A stretch of DNA of 63,641 nt from positions 1-63,641 of the forward strand of contig NZ_JAGGNR010000023.1 in assembly GCF_018614975.1 (NCBI RefSeq), read 5' to 3'. The translations under genes were made by a program, and so were the position numbers. The notes beneath the pieces were generated by a model that did not search any database, had not been told where the DNA came from, and saw only the letters and a list, made by a program, of their open reading frames with translations. The number at the start of each line of letters is the position of its first letter. Position 1 is the first letter of the stretch. Shown one piece after another: positions 8,436 through 17,451 of the stretch. The stretch is from Paenibacillus polymyxa (lineage in GTDB: Bacteria > Bacillota > Bacilli > Paenibacillales > Paenibacillaceae).

Positions 8436-9512
8436 ATGAAAGATTCGAGCCAACTGGATAATATGAATGAATTGTTAAGGCTGACTGCACCAGGTACACC
8501 TTTCCGCGAAGGTCTGGAAAATGTGCTGCGCGCCAAGACGGGCGCACTGCTTGTTGTAGGATACAGCCCTGAAGTAATGGAAGTGGTGGATGGGGGATTC
8601 TCGATTAACTGTGATTTCTCCCCCAACTATCTGTACGAACTCGCCAAGATGGATGGAGCCATTATTCTTAGCGAGGATTTGAAGCGTATTCTTTACGCCA
8701 ATACCCAGTTAATCCCGGACTCTTCGATCTCTTCATCAGAGACGGGGATTCGTCACCGGACGGCAGAGCGTGTAGCAAAGCAAACGGGTAAACTGGTCGT
8801 ATCCATATCACAGCGCCGGAATATCATTACCTTGTATCAGGGAACACTTCGTTATTCCCTCAAGGAAATCGGGGTTATTTTGACCAAAGCGAATCAAGCG
8901 ATTCAAACCCTGGAGAAATACAAAGCGGTATTAACACAGTCCCTTACGAATCTGAGTGCCTCTGAATTTGAGGAACTGGTGACGATTCCTGAAGTGGTTA
9001 ATGTGATTCAGCGGACCGAAATGGTGATGCGGATTAAAACGGAAATCAAACGATACATTCATGAACTCGGGAATGAGGGACGACTCATTTCCATGCAAAT
9101 GGAAGAGCTTGTGGGTACAACGGAAGAAGAAGCCTGGTTATTGTATAAGGACTATGCCCGTGACGACAGTGATGACAAAATCCGTGAAATTATCGTGGGA
9201 CTGAAAAGATTGTCGGATGATGAGTTGCTGGATGCACATCATATTGTCCGTCTTCTCGGCTATCCTTCATCAGCAGCTACTTCAGAGGATTCGGTTGCCC
9301 CTCGTGGATTCCGGGTATTAAATAAGATCCCCCGCCTGCCCAATGTCATTATCCATAATCTGGTGGATCAATTCGAACACTTGCCTCATGTTATTATGGC
9401 TACAATTGAAGAACTGGACGAAGTGGACGGTATTGGTGAAGTTCGTGCCCGGACCATTAAGGAAGGCCTCAAACGTTTGCAGGAGCAGATGTTTATCGAC
9501 AGACAGATGTAA
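8436..9512 (+). CDS. disA: Diadenylate cyclase DisA, DNA-integrity scanning protein
   Basis: DisA makes cyclic di-AMP from two ATP and stops at branched DNA, linking DNA integrity to sporulation. The 358-residue protein has the DAC catalytic motifs DGA (73-75) and RHRTA (106-110), a helical linker, and a C-terminal helix-hairpin-helix domain (VDGIGEVRARTIKEGL). AGGGGG lies upstream of the ATG. It is cotranscribed with radA, which fits the known RadA-DisA interaction. Confidence 0.97.
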   Translation: MKDSSQLDNMNELLRLTAPGTPFREGLENVLRAKTGALLVVGYSPEVMEVVDGGFSINCDFSPNYLYELAKMDGAIILSEDLKRILYANTQLIPDSSISSSETGIRHRTAERVAKQTGKLVVSISQRRNIITLYQGTLRYSLKEIGVILTKANQAIQTLEKYKAVLTQSLTNLSASEFEELVTIPEVVNVIQRTEMVMRIKTEIKRYIHELGNEGRLISMQMEELVGTTEEEAWLLYKDYARDDSDDKIREIIVGLKRLSDDELLDAHHIVRLLGYPSSAATSEDSVAPRGFRVLNKIPRLPNVIIHNLVDQFEHLPHVIMATIEELDEVDGIGEVRARTIKEGLKRLQEQMFIDRQM

Positions 9513-9557
9513 GGGTTTGCCTATATAAAGGCTTGAAATGGATGAGGTGAAACAACA

Positions 9558-10289
9558 ATGCTAACCAGATTCATTCCGAATCTCTTTACCCTGGGTAATC
9601 TGTTTCTTGGAATGATGGCAATTTTGCTTGCGATTGATGGAAATTACAGTTTGGCTGCCATTATGGTCATTGTAGCGATGCTGCTGGATGGTCTGGATGG
9701 CCGAGTGGCACGTGCACTCAATGCTCAAAGTGAATTCGGCAAGGAACTGGATTCCTTGTCTGACATGGTTTCCTTTGGTGCAGCACCAGCCCTGATCATA
9801 TTTATGGTGTCGTTTCAAGATTCGATGCCGATCCTCGCCTGGATCGCAACAGCGGCTTTTCCGATCTGTGGATCCATTCGTCTTGCACGGTTTAACGTTC
9901 GTCCGGGTATTCCCGGATACTTCACAGGTCTGCCGATTCCGGCAGCTGGCGGGGTGCTGGCTACACTGTCCTTGTTCAATAAGGATATTGGGCCGGTTAG
10001 CATGATGATTGCTACGTTGCTGTTATCGTATCTGATGGTGAGTTCGCTTAAATACCCCAATCTCAAAAAGGTCGGTTTGCCACGCAAGGCAATCTGGATT
10101 GCTCCTTGGGTTGTGTTATTTGCAATAGCTGTAGCCGTTATTTTCCCGGAGCAGTTATCCAAATTGATCTTTATTCCGCTGGTGTTATACGCCTTGTATG
10201 GAATGAAGCATAATGTGCGAACAGCGGCCTCACGTAGTCGGGCGAAAAAGCGCAAGGATGAGAAATCTTCCCGTCCTTCCGATCGTTAA
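9558..10289 (+). CDS. pssA: CDP-diacylglycerol-serine O-phosphatidyltransferase
   Basis: This membrane enzyme joins CDP-diacylglycerol and L-serine to make phosphatidylserine, the precursor of phosphatidylethanolamine. The 243-residue product has the exact CDP-alcohol phosphatidyltransferase motif DG-x2-AR-x8-G-x3-D-x3-D at residues 47-69, with hydrophobic segments around it and a basic C-terminal tail. No decarboxylase gene is adjacent. GAGGTGA precedes the ATG. The gene ends in its own terminator. Confidence 0.9.
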   Translation: MLTRFIPNLFTLGNLFLGMMAILLAIDGNYSLAAIMVIVAMLLDGLDGRVARALNAQSEFGKELDSLSDMVSFGAAPALIIFMVSFQDSMPILAWIATAAFPICGSIRLARFNVRPGIPGYFTGLPIPAAGGVLATLSLFNKDIGPVSMMIATLLLSYLMVSSLKYPNLKKVGLPRKAIWIAPWVVLFAIAVAVIFPEQLSKLIFIPLVLYALYGMKHNVRTAASRSRAKKRKDEKSSRPSDR

Positions 10290-10318
10290 GTCGCCTTGGG
10301 GACAGACACTATACAAAG

Positions 10319-10360
10319 AAAGCACGTACTCTCCTCAACTGGAGAATGCGTGCTTTTTGT
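10319..10360 (+). terminator. Terminator after pssA
   Basis: A long stem (AAAGCACG... pairing with ...CGTGCTTT, one internal mismatch) with a six-base loop is followed by TTTTTG. It ends the radA-disA-pssA unit and may also serve the converging gene at 10416-10811. Confidence 0.8.
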
Positions 10361-10415
10361 ATATTCAGATCTATTTACGGTAAAAGAAACCCTTACGGAC
10401 GATATACATATCTTC

Positions 10416-10811
10416 TTACGACAGATTAAACATCCCTAACGTTGAACACTTCTGTGATTCGTGATTCACGACCTCTTCCATGTTAATGTCCAGCAGATTA
10501 CAGAGAGCCGACATGTAGAACAGGTTCCGCCCTAACTCAGAGCTGATGACCTCCCTGCAGTTCTCACACAACGCACCTTCCACATGCGTTTCTAGCAGGC
10601 CCTTGGTTTGAGCAATATCGCTCTCCGGGGCATATTTCTGCTTGGTGGCGTGCAGCTCGATGCAACCGCATTCGGTAATGGCTTTGGACACCGCACGGTT
10701 AACAGACGCTCCGGCTTGTCCTGTTTTGGATAGTACATCAATCAGACTGCGATGACGCAGCAACAGTTCAGAAACTTGATCCTGGAAAGCCTGTAAACTT
10801 AGCGTACTCAT
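10416..10811 (-). CDS. Uncharacterised small cysteine-containing protein
   Basis: This reverse-strand gene encodes 131 residues that I cannot assign with confidence. The N-terminal half looks helical (LSLQAFQDQVSELLLRHRS), followed by a short Cys-rich stretch (ECGCIEL) and a CENC motif, which suggests a metal site or disulfide. No signal peptide or membrane segment is visible. The ATG at 10811 has GAGGTGA eight bases upstream on the reverse strand, supporting a real gene. It is convergent with pssA and divergent from the PIN/TRAM gene. Confidence 0.7.
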   Translation of the reverse strand: MSTLSLQAFQDQVSELLLRHRSLIDVLSKTGQAGASVNRAVSKAITECGCIELHATKQKYAPESDIAQTKGLLETHVEGALCENCREVISSELGRNLFYMSALCNLLDINMEEVVNHESQKCSTLGMFNLS

Positions 10812-10984
10812 TTTGCCACTCACCTCGGGATATGAATTGAATTCATTATATGCCAATAATTTACCTACTTTCAACTGACGATTGCAACATTTCCAAAAAG
10901 TTCTTCCAGATGGGATTAGCAATTTAGAAATTGGATCATACTGGATATAAAGATCAAGATACATTGAAGGAGGTGCAGGGACTA

Positions 10985-12070
10985 ATGTGGAAAAAAGGCA
11001 TTTTAACTTTTACAGGATTGTGCGGTGCATGGTTCGGCTACACGGCATATCATCTGGCAGGAAAATCGGTCCCATGGATGGCGGAGTGGATTCAGTCAGC
11101 AGGATTACTGGGAGCTGGTATATCGACGTTGCTGGGAGCTGTAATGTTTATGGCTGTATGTAATATTGGTGGAACATTGATGGCAGACAGGCTGCATAGT
11201 GGAATCAATTCATTGGCAAAAGTGCCTATGAACGAACTGGCGGCAGGTGCCGCAGGTGCCGTTGCCGGGTTACTGGTGGCCTTGTTGCTCTACCCTGTTG
11301 TGGGATGGATGGGGACGGCAGGAGAAGTGCTGCAAGTGGCGCTGACGGTGATTAGTGCTTATTCTGGTTATACCCTTGCCATGGCGAAGAAAGACGATCT
11401 GGGGGCCTTCTGGATGTCTGGACGATGGGGTCATCCCGAGGTGGACGAGGATAGACGGATGGAAGAACATAAGATTCTGGATACCAGTGTTATTATCGAT
11501 GGGCGCATTGCTGATATATGCAAAACCGGATTCATTGAAGGCACGATCGTAATTCCGGAATTTGTTCTGGAGGAGCTGCAGCATATTGCCGATTCATCGG
11601 ATCTTCTCAAGCGGAACAGAGGACGGCGTGGACTGGACATATTGAACAAAATCCAGAAGGAACTCGATGTAAAAGTTCTGATCTACGAGGGGGATTTCGA
11701 GGAAATCTCCGAGGTCGACAGCAAACTGGTTAAACTGGCTAAAGTGCTTCAGGGCAAAGTGGTCACCAATGACTTTAACCTGAACAAAGTGTGCGAACTC
11801 CAGGGTGTATCTGTGTTGAACATTAATGATCTCGCCAATGCGGTTAAGCCAGTTGTTCTGCCAGGTGAGGAGATCATGGTGCAGATCATCAAGGATGGCA
11901 AGGAACATGGTCAAGGTGTAGCCTATCTGGATGATGGCACAATGATCGTTGTGGAGGGCGGACGCGAGTATATCGGCATGATGATGGAAGTGTTGGTAAC
12001 CAGTGTGTTACAGACTTCAGCGGGACGAATGATTTTTGCCAAGCCGAAACTGTTGGAAAAAGCCCAATAA
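10985..12070 (+). CDS. PIN/TRAM domain membrane protein (YacL family)
   Basis: The 361-residue product starts with about four membrane-spanning segments (residues 5-125), followed by a PIN nuclease-like domain beginning ILDTSVIIDGRIADI, with its acidic residues, and a C-terminal TRAM RNA-binding domain. The family is widespread in Bacillota and is thought to act on RNA; its substrate is not established. ATG 10985 is preceded by AAGGAGGTG; an upstream in-frame start would add 18 unrelated residues. It precedes ispD as in B. subtilis. Confidence 0.92.
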   Translation: MWKKGILTFTGLCGAWFGYTAYHLAGKSVPWMAEWIQSAGLLGAGISTLLGAVMFMAVCNIGGTLMADRLHSGINSLAKVPMNELAAGAAGAVAGLLVALLLYPVVGWMGTAGEVLQVALTVISAYSGYTLAMAKKDDLGAFWMSGRWGHPEVDEDRRMEEHKILDTSVIIDGRIADICKTGFIEGTIVIPEFVLEELQHIADSSDLLKRNRGRRGLDILNKIQKELDVKVLIYEGDFEEISEVDSKLVKLAKVLQGKVVTNDFNLNKVCELQGVSVLNINDLANAVKPVVLPGEEIMVQIIKDGKEHGQGVAYLDDGTMIVVEGGREYIGMMMEVLVTSVLQTSAGRMIFAKPKLLEKAQ

Positions 12071-12152
12071 AGCGGTATGATGGGTAGTGTATCGTTGAAT
12101 GATATTGTATATCTTTGGACGATAAACTGACAGACAAGGCAGGGATTGCGGC

Positions 12153-12848
12153 ATGGATAAAGGGTGGGGCGTTGTCATTGTGGCAGCAGGTCGCGGAACC
12201 CGGATGGGGACGACCGAGAGCAAACAGTATCTGTTGCTGCAGGACAAGCCCGTTTTCATACATACGCTTGAGGTATTTGCTGCGCTGGACGAGATCCGCG
12301 AGATGGTGCTGGTCACAGGAGTTGCAGATGTTGAACGCTGCCAGGATTGGGTAAAAGAATACCAACTGGATTCACGTGTCCGTGTTATCCCCGGAGGGAA
12401 AGAGAGACAACATTCTGTCCATAAAGGCCTTGAGGCACTTGGGACGGATTGGGTTCTCGTTCACGACGGGGTACGTCCTTTTGTGAACCATGAGCAGATC
12501 AAGGGATGCATGGCGGCCGCCATATCCGGTGGTGGAGCAGCTGTACTGGCGGTTCCCGTGAAGGATACGATCAAACAAGTGAATGCGGAGGGAGTCGTTA
12601 CGGCGACACCAGACCGCAGCAGTCTGTGGAGCATTCAAACCCCGCAGGCTTTTCGTCTTTCTTCCCTGCTCTCCGCCTACGAATCAGCCGAGCAGGACGG
12701 ATTTCTGGGGACAGATGATGCCATGCTGGCTGAACGTCAGGGAATGTCGGTCAAGGTTGTGGAAGGCAATTATACCAATATCAAATTAACAACGCCGGAA
12801 GATTTGCAATACGCTGCGTTTTTGCTGGGGGGAGAGAAGAAGCGATGA
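12153..12848 (+). CDS. ispD: 2-C-methyl-D-erythritol 4-phosphate cytidylyltransferase
   Basis: IspD couples MEP to CTP to form CDP-methylerythritol in the non-mevalonate isoprenoid pathway. The 231-residue protein has the nucleotidyltransferase loop VIVAAGRGTRMG near the N-terminus, a following lysine (SKQY), and the VHDGVRPF motif in the middle. Its last codons overlap the ispF start by four bases (ATGA), so the two enzymes are translationally coupled. Confidence 0.96.
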   Translation: MDKGWGVVIVAAGRGTRMGTTESKQYLLLQDKPVFIHTLEVFAALDEIREMVLVTGVADVERCQDWVKEYQLDSRVRVIPGGKERQHSVHKGLEALGTDWVLVHDGVRPFVNHEQIKGCMAAAISGGGAAVLAVPVKDTIKQVNAEGVVTATPDRSSLWSIQTPQAFRLSSLLSAYESAEQDGFLGTDDAMLAERQGMSVKVVEGNYTNIKLTTPEDLQYAAFLLGGEKKR

Positions 12849-13321
12849 TACGTGTAGGACAGGGATTTGATGTACATCAGCTGGTAGAGGGACGCCCGTG
12901 TATTATTGGCGGAGTAACGATTCCTTATGAAAAAGGACTGCTGGGTCACTCGGACGCAGACGTGCTGTTGCACGCGATCAGTGATGCCATTTTGGGTGCG
13001 CTGGCACTAGGGGATATTGGCAAGCACTTCCCGGATACCGATCCGGAATTCAAAGATGCCGACAGCCTGAAATTGCTGGAGCATGTATGGCAGCTTGTGA
13101 AAGATCGCGGGTATAAGCTAGGGAATATCGATTCAACGATTATTGCCCAGAAGCCAAAGATGGCTCCTTATATCCCACAGATGGCTGAGGTTATTGCCAA
13201 GGCATTAGAAGCGGATGTAACACAGGTGAACGTGAAAGCAACAACGACAGAGCAACTGGGATTCCCGGGACGGGGAGAGGGCATTGCCGCTCAATCCGTT
13301 GTTTGCCTTGTACGTGTGTGA
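12845..13321 (+). CDS. ispF: 2-C-methyl-D-erythritol 2,4-cyclodiphosphate synthase
   Basis: IspF closes the cyclic diphosphate two steps after IspD. The 158-residue length is typical. Metal ligands are visible as D8 and H10 (GFDVHQL) and H42 (GHSDADVLLHA). It begins within the ispD stop and is followed by gltX after 33 bases. Confidence 0.97.
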   Translation: MIRVGQGFDVHQLVEGRPCIIGGVTIPYEKGLLGHSDADVLLHAISDAILGALALGDIGKHFPDTDPEFKDADSLKLLEHVWQLVKDRGYKLGNIDSTIIAQKPKMAPYIPQMAEVIAKALEADVTQVNVKATTTEQLGFPGRGEGIAAQSVVCLVRV

Positions 13322-13354
13322 TATCATCAATCAATTAGTGACGGAGGGGATCAT

Positions 13355-14824
13355 ATGAGCACGGATATTCGTGTGCGTTACGCGCCGAGCCCAACGGGAC
13401 ACCTGCATATCGGGAATGCCCGTACGGCGTTGTTTAACTATTTATATGCCAAACATAATAACGGTAAATTCATTATTCGTATTGAAGATACGGACGTGAA
13501 ACGGAATATTGCCGGTGGTGAAGAAAGCCAACTGAAATACCTGAAATGGCTCGGAATTGAGTGGGACGAAAGTATTGACGTGGGCGGAGAATACGGACCA
13601 TACCGTCAAACGGAACGCCTGGACCTCTATCGTAAATATACGCAGGAATTGCTGGATAAAGGTCTGGCTTACCGTTGCTTCTGCACGGAAGAAGAATTGG
13701 AGCAAGAGCGTGAGGAACAGTCCGCACGTGGAGAAACACCGCGTTATTCGGGCAAACACCGTGATCTGACTCCAGAGCAGATTAGTGCGTTTGAAGCGGA
13801 AGGCCGCGTAGCGAGTATTCGTTTCCGTGTGCCGGAAGAGCGCACATATACGTTTGATGATATGGTTAAAGGCACAATCTCGTTCAACAGCAAGGAATCC
13901 GGTGACTTCGTCATTGTGAAAAAAGATGGCATTCCCACGTACAACTATGCCGTTGCTGTGGATGATCACTTGATGAAGATCTCCCACGTCCTGCGCGGGG
14001 AAGATCACATCTCGAACACGCCGCGTCAACTGATGATCTATGAAGCGCTCGGCTGGGAGCCGCCGCAATTCGGTCATATGACGCTGATCGTGAATGAAAA
14101 TCACAAGAAGCTGAGTAAACGGGATGAGTCCGTTATTCAGTTTATTGAGCAGTATGATCAGCTCGGCTATTTGCCTGAAGCGATGTTTAACTTCATTTCC
14201 TTGCTTGGCTGGTCGCCGGAAGGGGAAGAAGAGATCTTCTCGCAAGAGCAGTTGATCTCCATTTTTGATACGAAACGTCTGTCCAAGAGCCCGGCGGTAT
14301 TTGATACACACAAGCTGGCTCACTTGAACAACCACTATATCAAACATGCTGACCCGGAACGTATTGCTGAAATGGCCATTCCGCATCTGCAAAAGGCTGG
14401 ACTTATCTCTTCCGAGCTGTCTGCTGAACAAAAAGAATGGGCGTATACTCTGGTACACCTGTACCAGGAGCAGATGAATTCTGCCTCCGATATTGTCGAA
14501 TTGTCCGAAGTGTTCTTCCGTTCGGAGATTGAGCTGGAAACTGAAGGTGCCGCAGTTCTCGCTGAAGAGCAAGTACCAACCGTGCTGAAGGCATTTGCTG
14601 ATAAAGTGCAGGCAAGTGAAGAGTTCACGCCAAGCAAAATGGCTGCTTTGATCAAGGAAGTACAGAAAGAAACCGGCTTTAAGGGCAAACAGCTCTTTAT
14701 GCCAATTCGTGTAGCCTTGACTGGACAGACGCATGGACGGGATCTGAACCAAACGATCGTGCTTCTTGGTCGTGATACGGTGATCGAGCGTTTGCTTGCG
14801 CGAGTAAATAAGCTTATTCAATGA
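13355..14824 (+). CDS. gltX: Glutamyl-tRNA synthetase
   Basis: GltX charges tRNA-Glu; in Bacillota it usually also charges tRNA-Gln, which GatCAB then amidates. The 489-residue class I enzyme has the HIGH-type motif (PSPTGHLHIGNART) near residue 10 and a KLSKR loop equivalent to KMSKS. GGAGGGG lies upstream of the ATG. The downstream cysteine genes have their own promoter and T-box. Confidence 0.96.
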   Translation: MSTDIRVRYAPSPTGHLHIGNARTALFNYLYAKHNNGKFIIRIEDTDVKRNIAGGEESQLKYLKWLGIEWDESIDVGGEYGPYRQTERLDLYRKYTQELLDKGLAYRCFCTEEELEQEREEQSARGETPRYSGKHRDLTPEQISAFEAEGRVASIRFRVPEERTYTFDDMVKGTISFNSKESGDFVIVKKDGIPTYNYAVAVDDHLMKISHVLRGEDHISNTPRQLMIYEALGWEPPQFGHMTLIVNENHKKLSKRDESVIQFIEQYDQLGYLPEAMFNFISLLGWSPEGEEEIFSQEQLISIFDTKRLSKSPAVFDTHKLAHLNNHYIKHADPERIAEMAIPHLQKAGLISSELSAEQKEWAYTLVHLYQEQMNSASDIVELSEVFFRSEIELETEGAAVLAEEQVPTVLKAFADKVQASEEFTPSKMAALIKEVQKETGFKGKQLFMPIRVALTGQTHGRDLNQTIVLLGRDTVIERLLARVNKLIQ

Positions 14825-14884
14825 CATTCCGTTTATTTGGAATTCGAACACAGTCTTATGATGGATGGATTACGTAGGAGGCTG

Positions 14885-14913
14885 TTGTCAGTCTGAGGCC
14901 TTTTCGCTATAAT
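14885..14913 (+). promoter_or_regulatory. Sigma-A promoter of the cysE T-box operon
   Basis: TTGTCA (14885-14890), a 17-bp spacer and TATAAT (14908-14913) place the start site near 14920, about 35 bases ahead of the T-box stem I. Confidence 0.8.
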
Positions 14914-14954
14914 AACAACACAACGATTAAATGATATGATTTATCTAATAGAAC

Positions 14955-15262
14955 AGCAAAGATCGGGAGGAGTAGACTGACCCGGACAGATTCAGAGAGG
15001 ATGGTCCCGCAGCAAAGAGAGATCTCTTTGGTTGCGGTGGCTGCGAACCATCCACTGTCCAGCAGTCGAAATGCGCCCGTGAGCTGCACAGCCGAATCCA
15101 GCCCCGCCTTTGTCAGCATGACATGGGAAAACGTTAGGATAGGTTGCGACGATTGGTTTCCGTTACCAAACCGCTTGAGGGCTCATTCTATCTGAGAATG
15201 AACCGAGCAGAGTGGGACCGCGATAAACGCCTCTGCAGCTAAATGCTGCAGGGGCGTTTTTT
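14955..15262 (+). promoter_or_regulatory. Cysteine-specific T-box riboswitch
   Basis: The leader senses uncharged tRNA-Cys. Stem I can be drawn from pairs GACTG/CAGTC, GGACAG/CTGTCC and GATGGT/ACCATC. The 5' specifier-loop sequence AGTAGA is present, and on the 3' side CGAAA is followed by TGC at 15072-15074, the Cys codon expected as specifier. The conserved T-box sequence AGAGTGGGACCGCG lies at 15209-15222. The terminator is CGCCTCTGCAGC/GCTGCAGGGGCG (about 15228-15256) with a T tract to 15262. Uncharged tRNA-Cys should favour the antiterminator and switch on cysE-cysS. Confidence 0.93.
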
Positions 15263-15348
15263 GTTTTAGGCGAGTGTGCAGTACACTACCAAGGAACGCG
15301 CCGTCCGGTAAGCCGGAGGACGGGAACCTGAACAAGAGGGGAACGAGC

Positions 15349-16008
15349 ATGTTCAAGAAGATCAGATCAGATATCCAGGCGGTGTTCGAAAACGATCCGG
15401 CAGCTCGGGGATGGTTTGAAGTGGTATTTACCTACTCAGGGCTGCATGCGATATGGGCACACCGGATCGCTCACTTTTTATACAAGCGAAGATGGTTCTC
15501 GTTTGCCCGGTTCATTTCGCAGGTTAGTCGTTTTATGACAGGAATTGAGATACACCCTGGAGCTACGATCGGAAATCGGTTGTTTATTGACCATGGAATG
15601 GGCGTCGTTATTGGAGAAACATGTGAGATTGGCGATGATGTTGTCATCTATCAGGGGGTTACCCTTGGCGGAACAGGGAAAGAAAAAGGAAAGAGACATC
15701 CGACCATTGGTAATAATGTGGTTATCTCGTCTGGAGCCAAAGTGTTGGGCTCATTTAGCGTGGGGGATCAATGTAACATTGGTGCCAACTCCGTTGTGCT
15801 TAAGGAAGTGCCTTCCAATAGTACCGTGGTAGGTATACCGGGCAGAATTGTTAAACAGGATGGCCGACGGGTAGATCGCCTCAGTCAACAATTGCCCGAT
15901 CCGGTCATTGACTCCTTGCGCAGTATGCAACAAGAACTCGAACGATTGCAGGAAGAAGTACGTACACTGCAGAATGCCCGTGCCAATGAGACTGTGCATG
16001 ATACGTGA
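15349..16008 (+). CDS. cysE: Serine O-acetyltransferase
   Basis: CysE makes O-acetylserine from serine and acetyl-CoA, the first committed step to cysteine. The 219-residue protein has an N-terminal helical part and a left-handed beta-helix of hexapeptide repeats (from about residue 65). ATG 15349 follows GAGGGGAACGAGC; an upstream in-frame start would lie in the leader and add 25 unrelated residues. Expression depends on the Cys T-box upstream, so supply of precursor and tRNA charging are controlled together. Confidence 0.95.
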   Translation: MFKKIRSDIQAVFENDPAARGWFEVVFTYSGLHAIWAHRIAHFLYKRRWFSFARFISQVSRFMTGIEIHPGATIGNRLFIDHGMGVVIGETCEIGDDVVIYQGVTLGGTGKEKGKRHPTIGNNVVISSGAKVLGSFSVGDQCNIGANSVVLKEVPSNSTVVGIPGRIVKQDGRRVDRLSQQLPDPVIDSLRSMQQELERLQEEVRTLQNARANETVHDT

Positions 16009-16050
16009 TACAATAAATAAAGGCAGTATAGGATGAAAGGATAAGTGACC

Positions 16051-17451
16051 ATGACGCTTCAGATTTATAATACGATGAGTCGTACCAAAGAGGAATTTGT
16101 TCCCCAGGAGCCAGGGAAAGTGAAAATGTATGTCTGCGGACCAACGGTATATGACTACATTCATATCGGGAATGCCCGCCCGGTTATCTTTTTCGACACG
16201 GTTCGTGGATACCTGGAACAGACAGGACATGATGTGAACTATGTGGTGAACTTCACGGATGTGGACGATAAGCTGATTCGCAAAGCAGAACAACTTGGAA
16301 CAGATGTTCCTCACGTGGCTGAGAAATTTATTGCTGCCTATTATGAAGACCTTGAGGGATTGGGTATTCCCAAGGCAAGCAGCAATCCGAGAGTAACGGA
16401 AAACATGCCGCTGATCATTGATTTTATCCGTGAGCTGGTTGAAAAAGGATTTGCGTATGAAAATGGCGGTGACGTCTATTACCGTACAGGCAAATTCAGC
16501 GAGTATGGCAAGCTGTCGAAGCAAAATTTACAGGAGCTGCAATTCGGAATCCGTGTGGGTGTGGACGAGCGCAAAGAGCATCCCGAAGATTTCGTGCTCT
16601 GGAAGGCTGCCAAACCAGGTGAGATCTATTGGTCCAGTCCTTGGGGTGATGGTCGACCAGGTTGGCATATCGAATGCTCCGCCATGGCTAGGGAGTACCT
16701 TGGGGATACGCTGGACATTCATGGGGGTGGACAGGATCTGCAGTTCCCGCACCATGAGTGCGAATGCGCCCAATCCGAGGTATTAACAGGTAAACCGCTT
16801 GCCAACTACTGGATGCATAATGGTTTTATCCGAATCGATAACGAGAAGATGTCGAAATCACTCGGTAATGGTGTTCTTGTTAAAGATTTGCGGAATCAAT
16901 ATAAACGCGAAGCGATTCGTTATTTCATGTTGTCTACCCACTATCGCAACCCATTGAACTTCACGGATGATACGATGGAGCAGGCACAGAACAGTGTGGA
17001 CCGGATTGCGAATGCGGTAGGTAACCTGAACCATCGTCTGAATGCAGTAACTGTTGATCGGGATATCACAGCAGAGTTTACGGCAAGACTCGACCAAATT
17101 CGTCAGCAGTATCACGAGAAGATGCAGGATGATTTCAATACTCCTGATGCAATTACTGCTATGTTTGAGTGGGCAGGGGAAGCCAACCAACTGTTGCAAC
17201 AAGAGGTAGTTAATGCGGCAGACATTCGCGCGCTCCTCGAGTTGTTCAGTGAATTGAATGCTGTGCTGCGCATTTATACTGACGCAGAGCCAGAACTTCT
17301 GGATGAGGAAGTAGAACGTCTGATTGAAGAGCGTGTAGAAGCGCGCAAGTCCAAAAACTGGACAAGAGCGGACGAAATTCGCGATGAATTGTCTGCACGT
17401 GGCATTCTGCTTGAAGATACGGCCCAGGGCATGAGATGGCGGCGCAAATGA
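16051..17451 (+). CDS. cysS: Cysteinyl-tRNA synthetase
   Basis: CysS charges tRNA-Cys. The 466-residue length matches B. subtilis. The zinc-binding C29 sits in YVCGPTVYDYIHIGNARP together with the HIGH motif; further ligands appear in HIECSAM and HHECEC, and the KMSKS loop is KMSKSLGNG. ATG 16051 has AAAGGA nine bases upstream; a GTG two codons earlier is possible. It shares the T-box transcript with cysE. Confidence 0.96.
   Translation: MTLQIYNTMSRTKEEFVPQEPGKVKMYVCGPTVYDYIHIGNARPVIFFDTVRGYLEQTGHDVNYVVNFTDVDDKLIRKAEQLGTDVPHVAEKFIAAYYEDLEGLGIPKASSNPRVTENMPLIIDFIRELVEKGFAYENGGDVYYRTGKFSEYGKLSKQNLQELQFGIRVGVDERKEHPEDFVLWKAAKPGEIYWSSPWGDGRPGWHIECSAMAREYLGDTLDIHGGGQDLQFPHHECECAQSEVLTGKPLANYWMHNGFIRIDNEKMSKSLGNGVLVKDLRNQYKREAIRYFMLSTHYRNPLNFTDDTMEQAQNSVDRIANAVGNLNHRLNAVTVDRDITAEFTARLDQIRQQYHEKMQDDFNTPDAITAMFEWAGEANQLLQQEVVNAADIRALLELFSELNAVLRIYTDAEPELLDEEVERLIEERVEARKSKNWTRADEIRDELSARGILLEDTAQGMRWRRK

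Noticed and set aside
13442..14851. Reverse-strand open frame of 469 codons opposite gltX
   Set aside because: It mirrors a clear synthetase gene; its length comes from the codon pattern of gltX, its protein has no family character, and it has no ribosome site.
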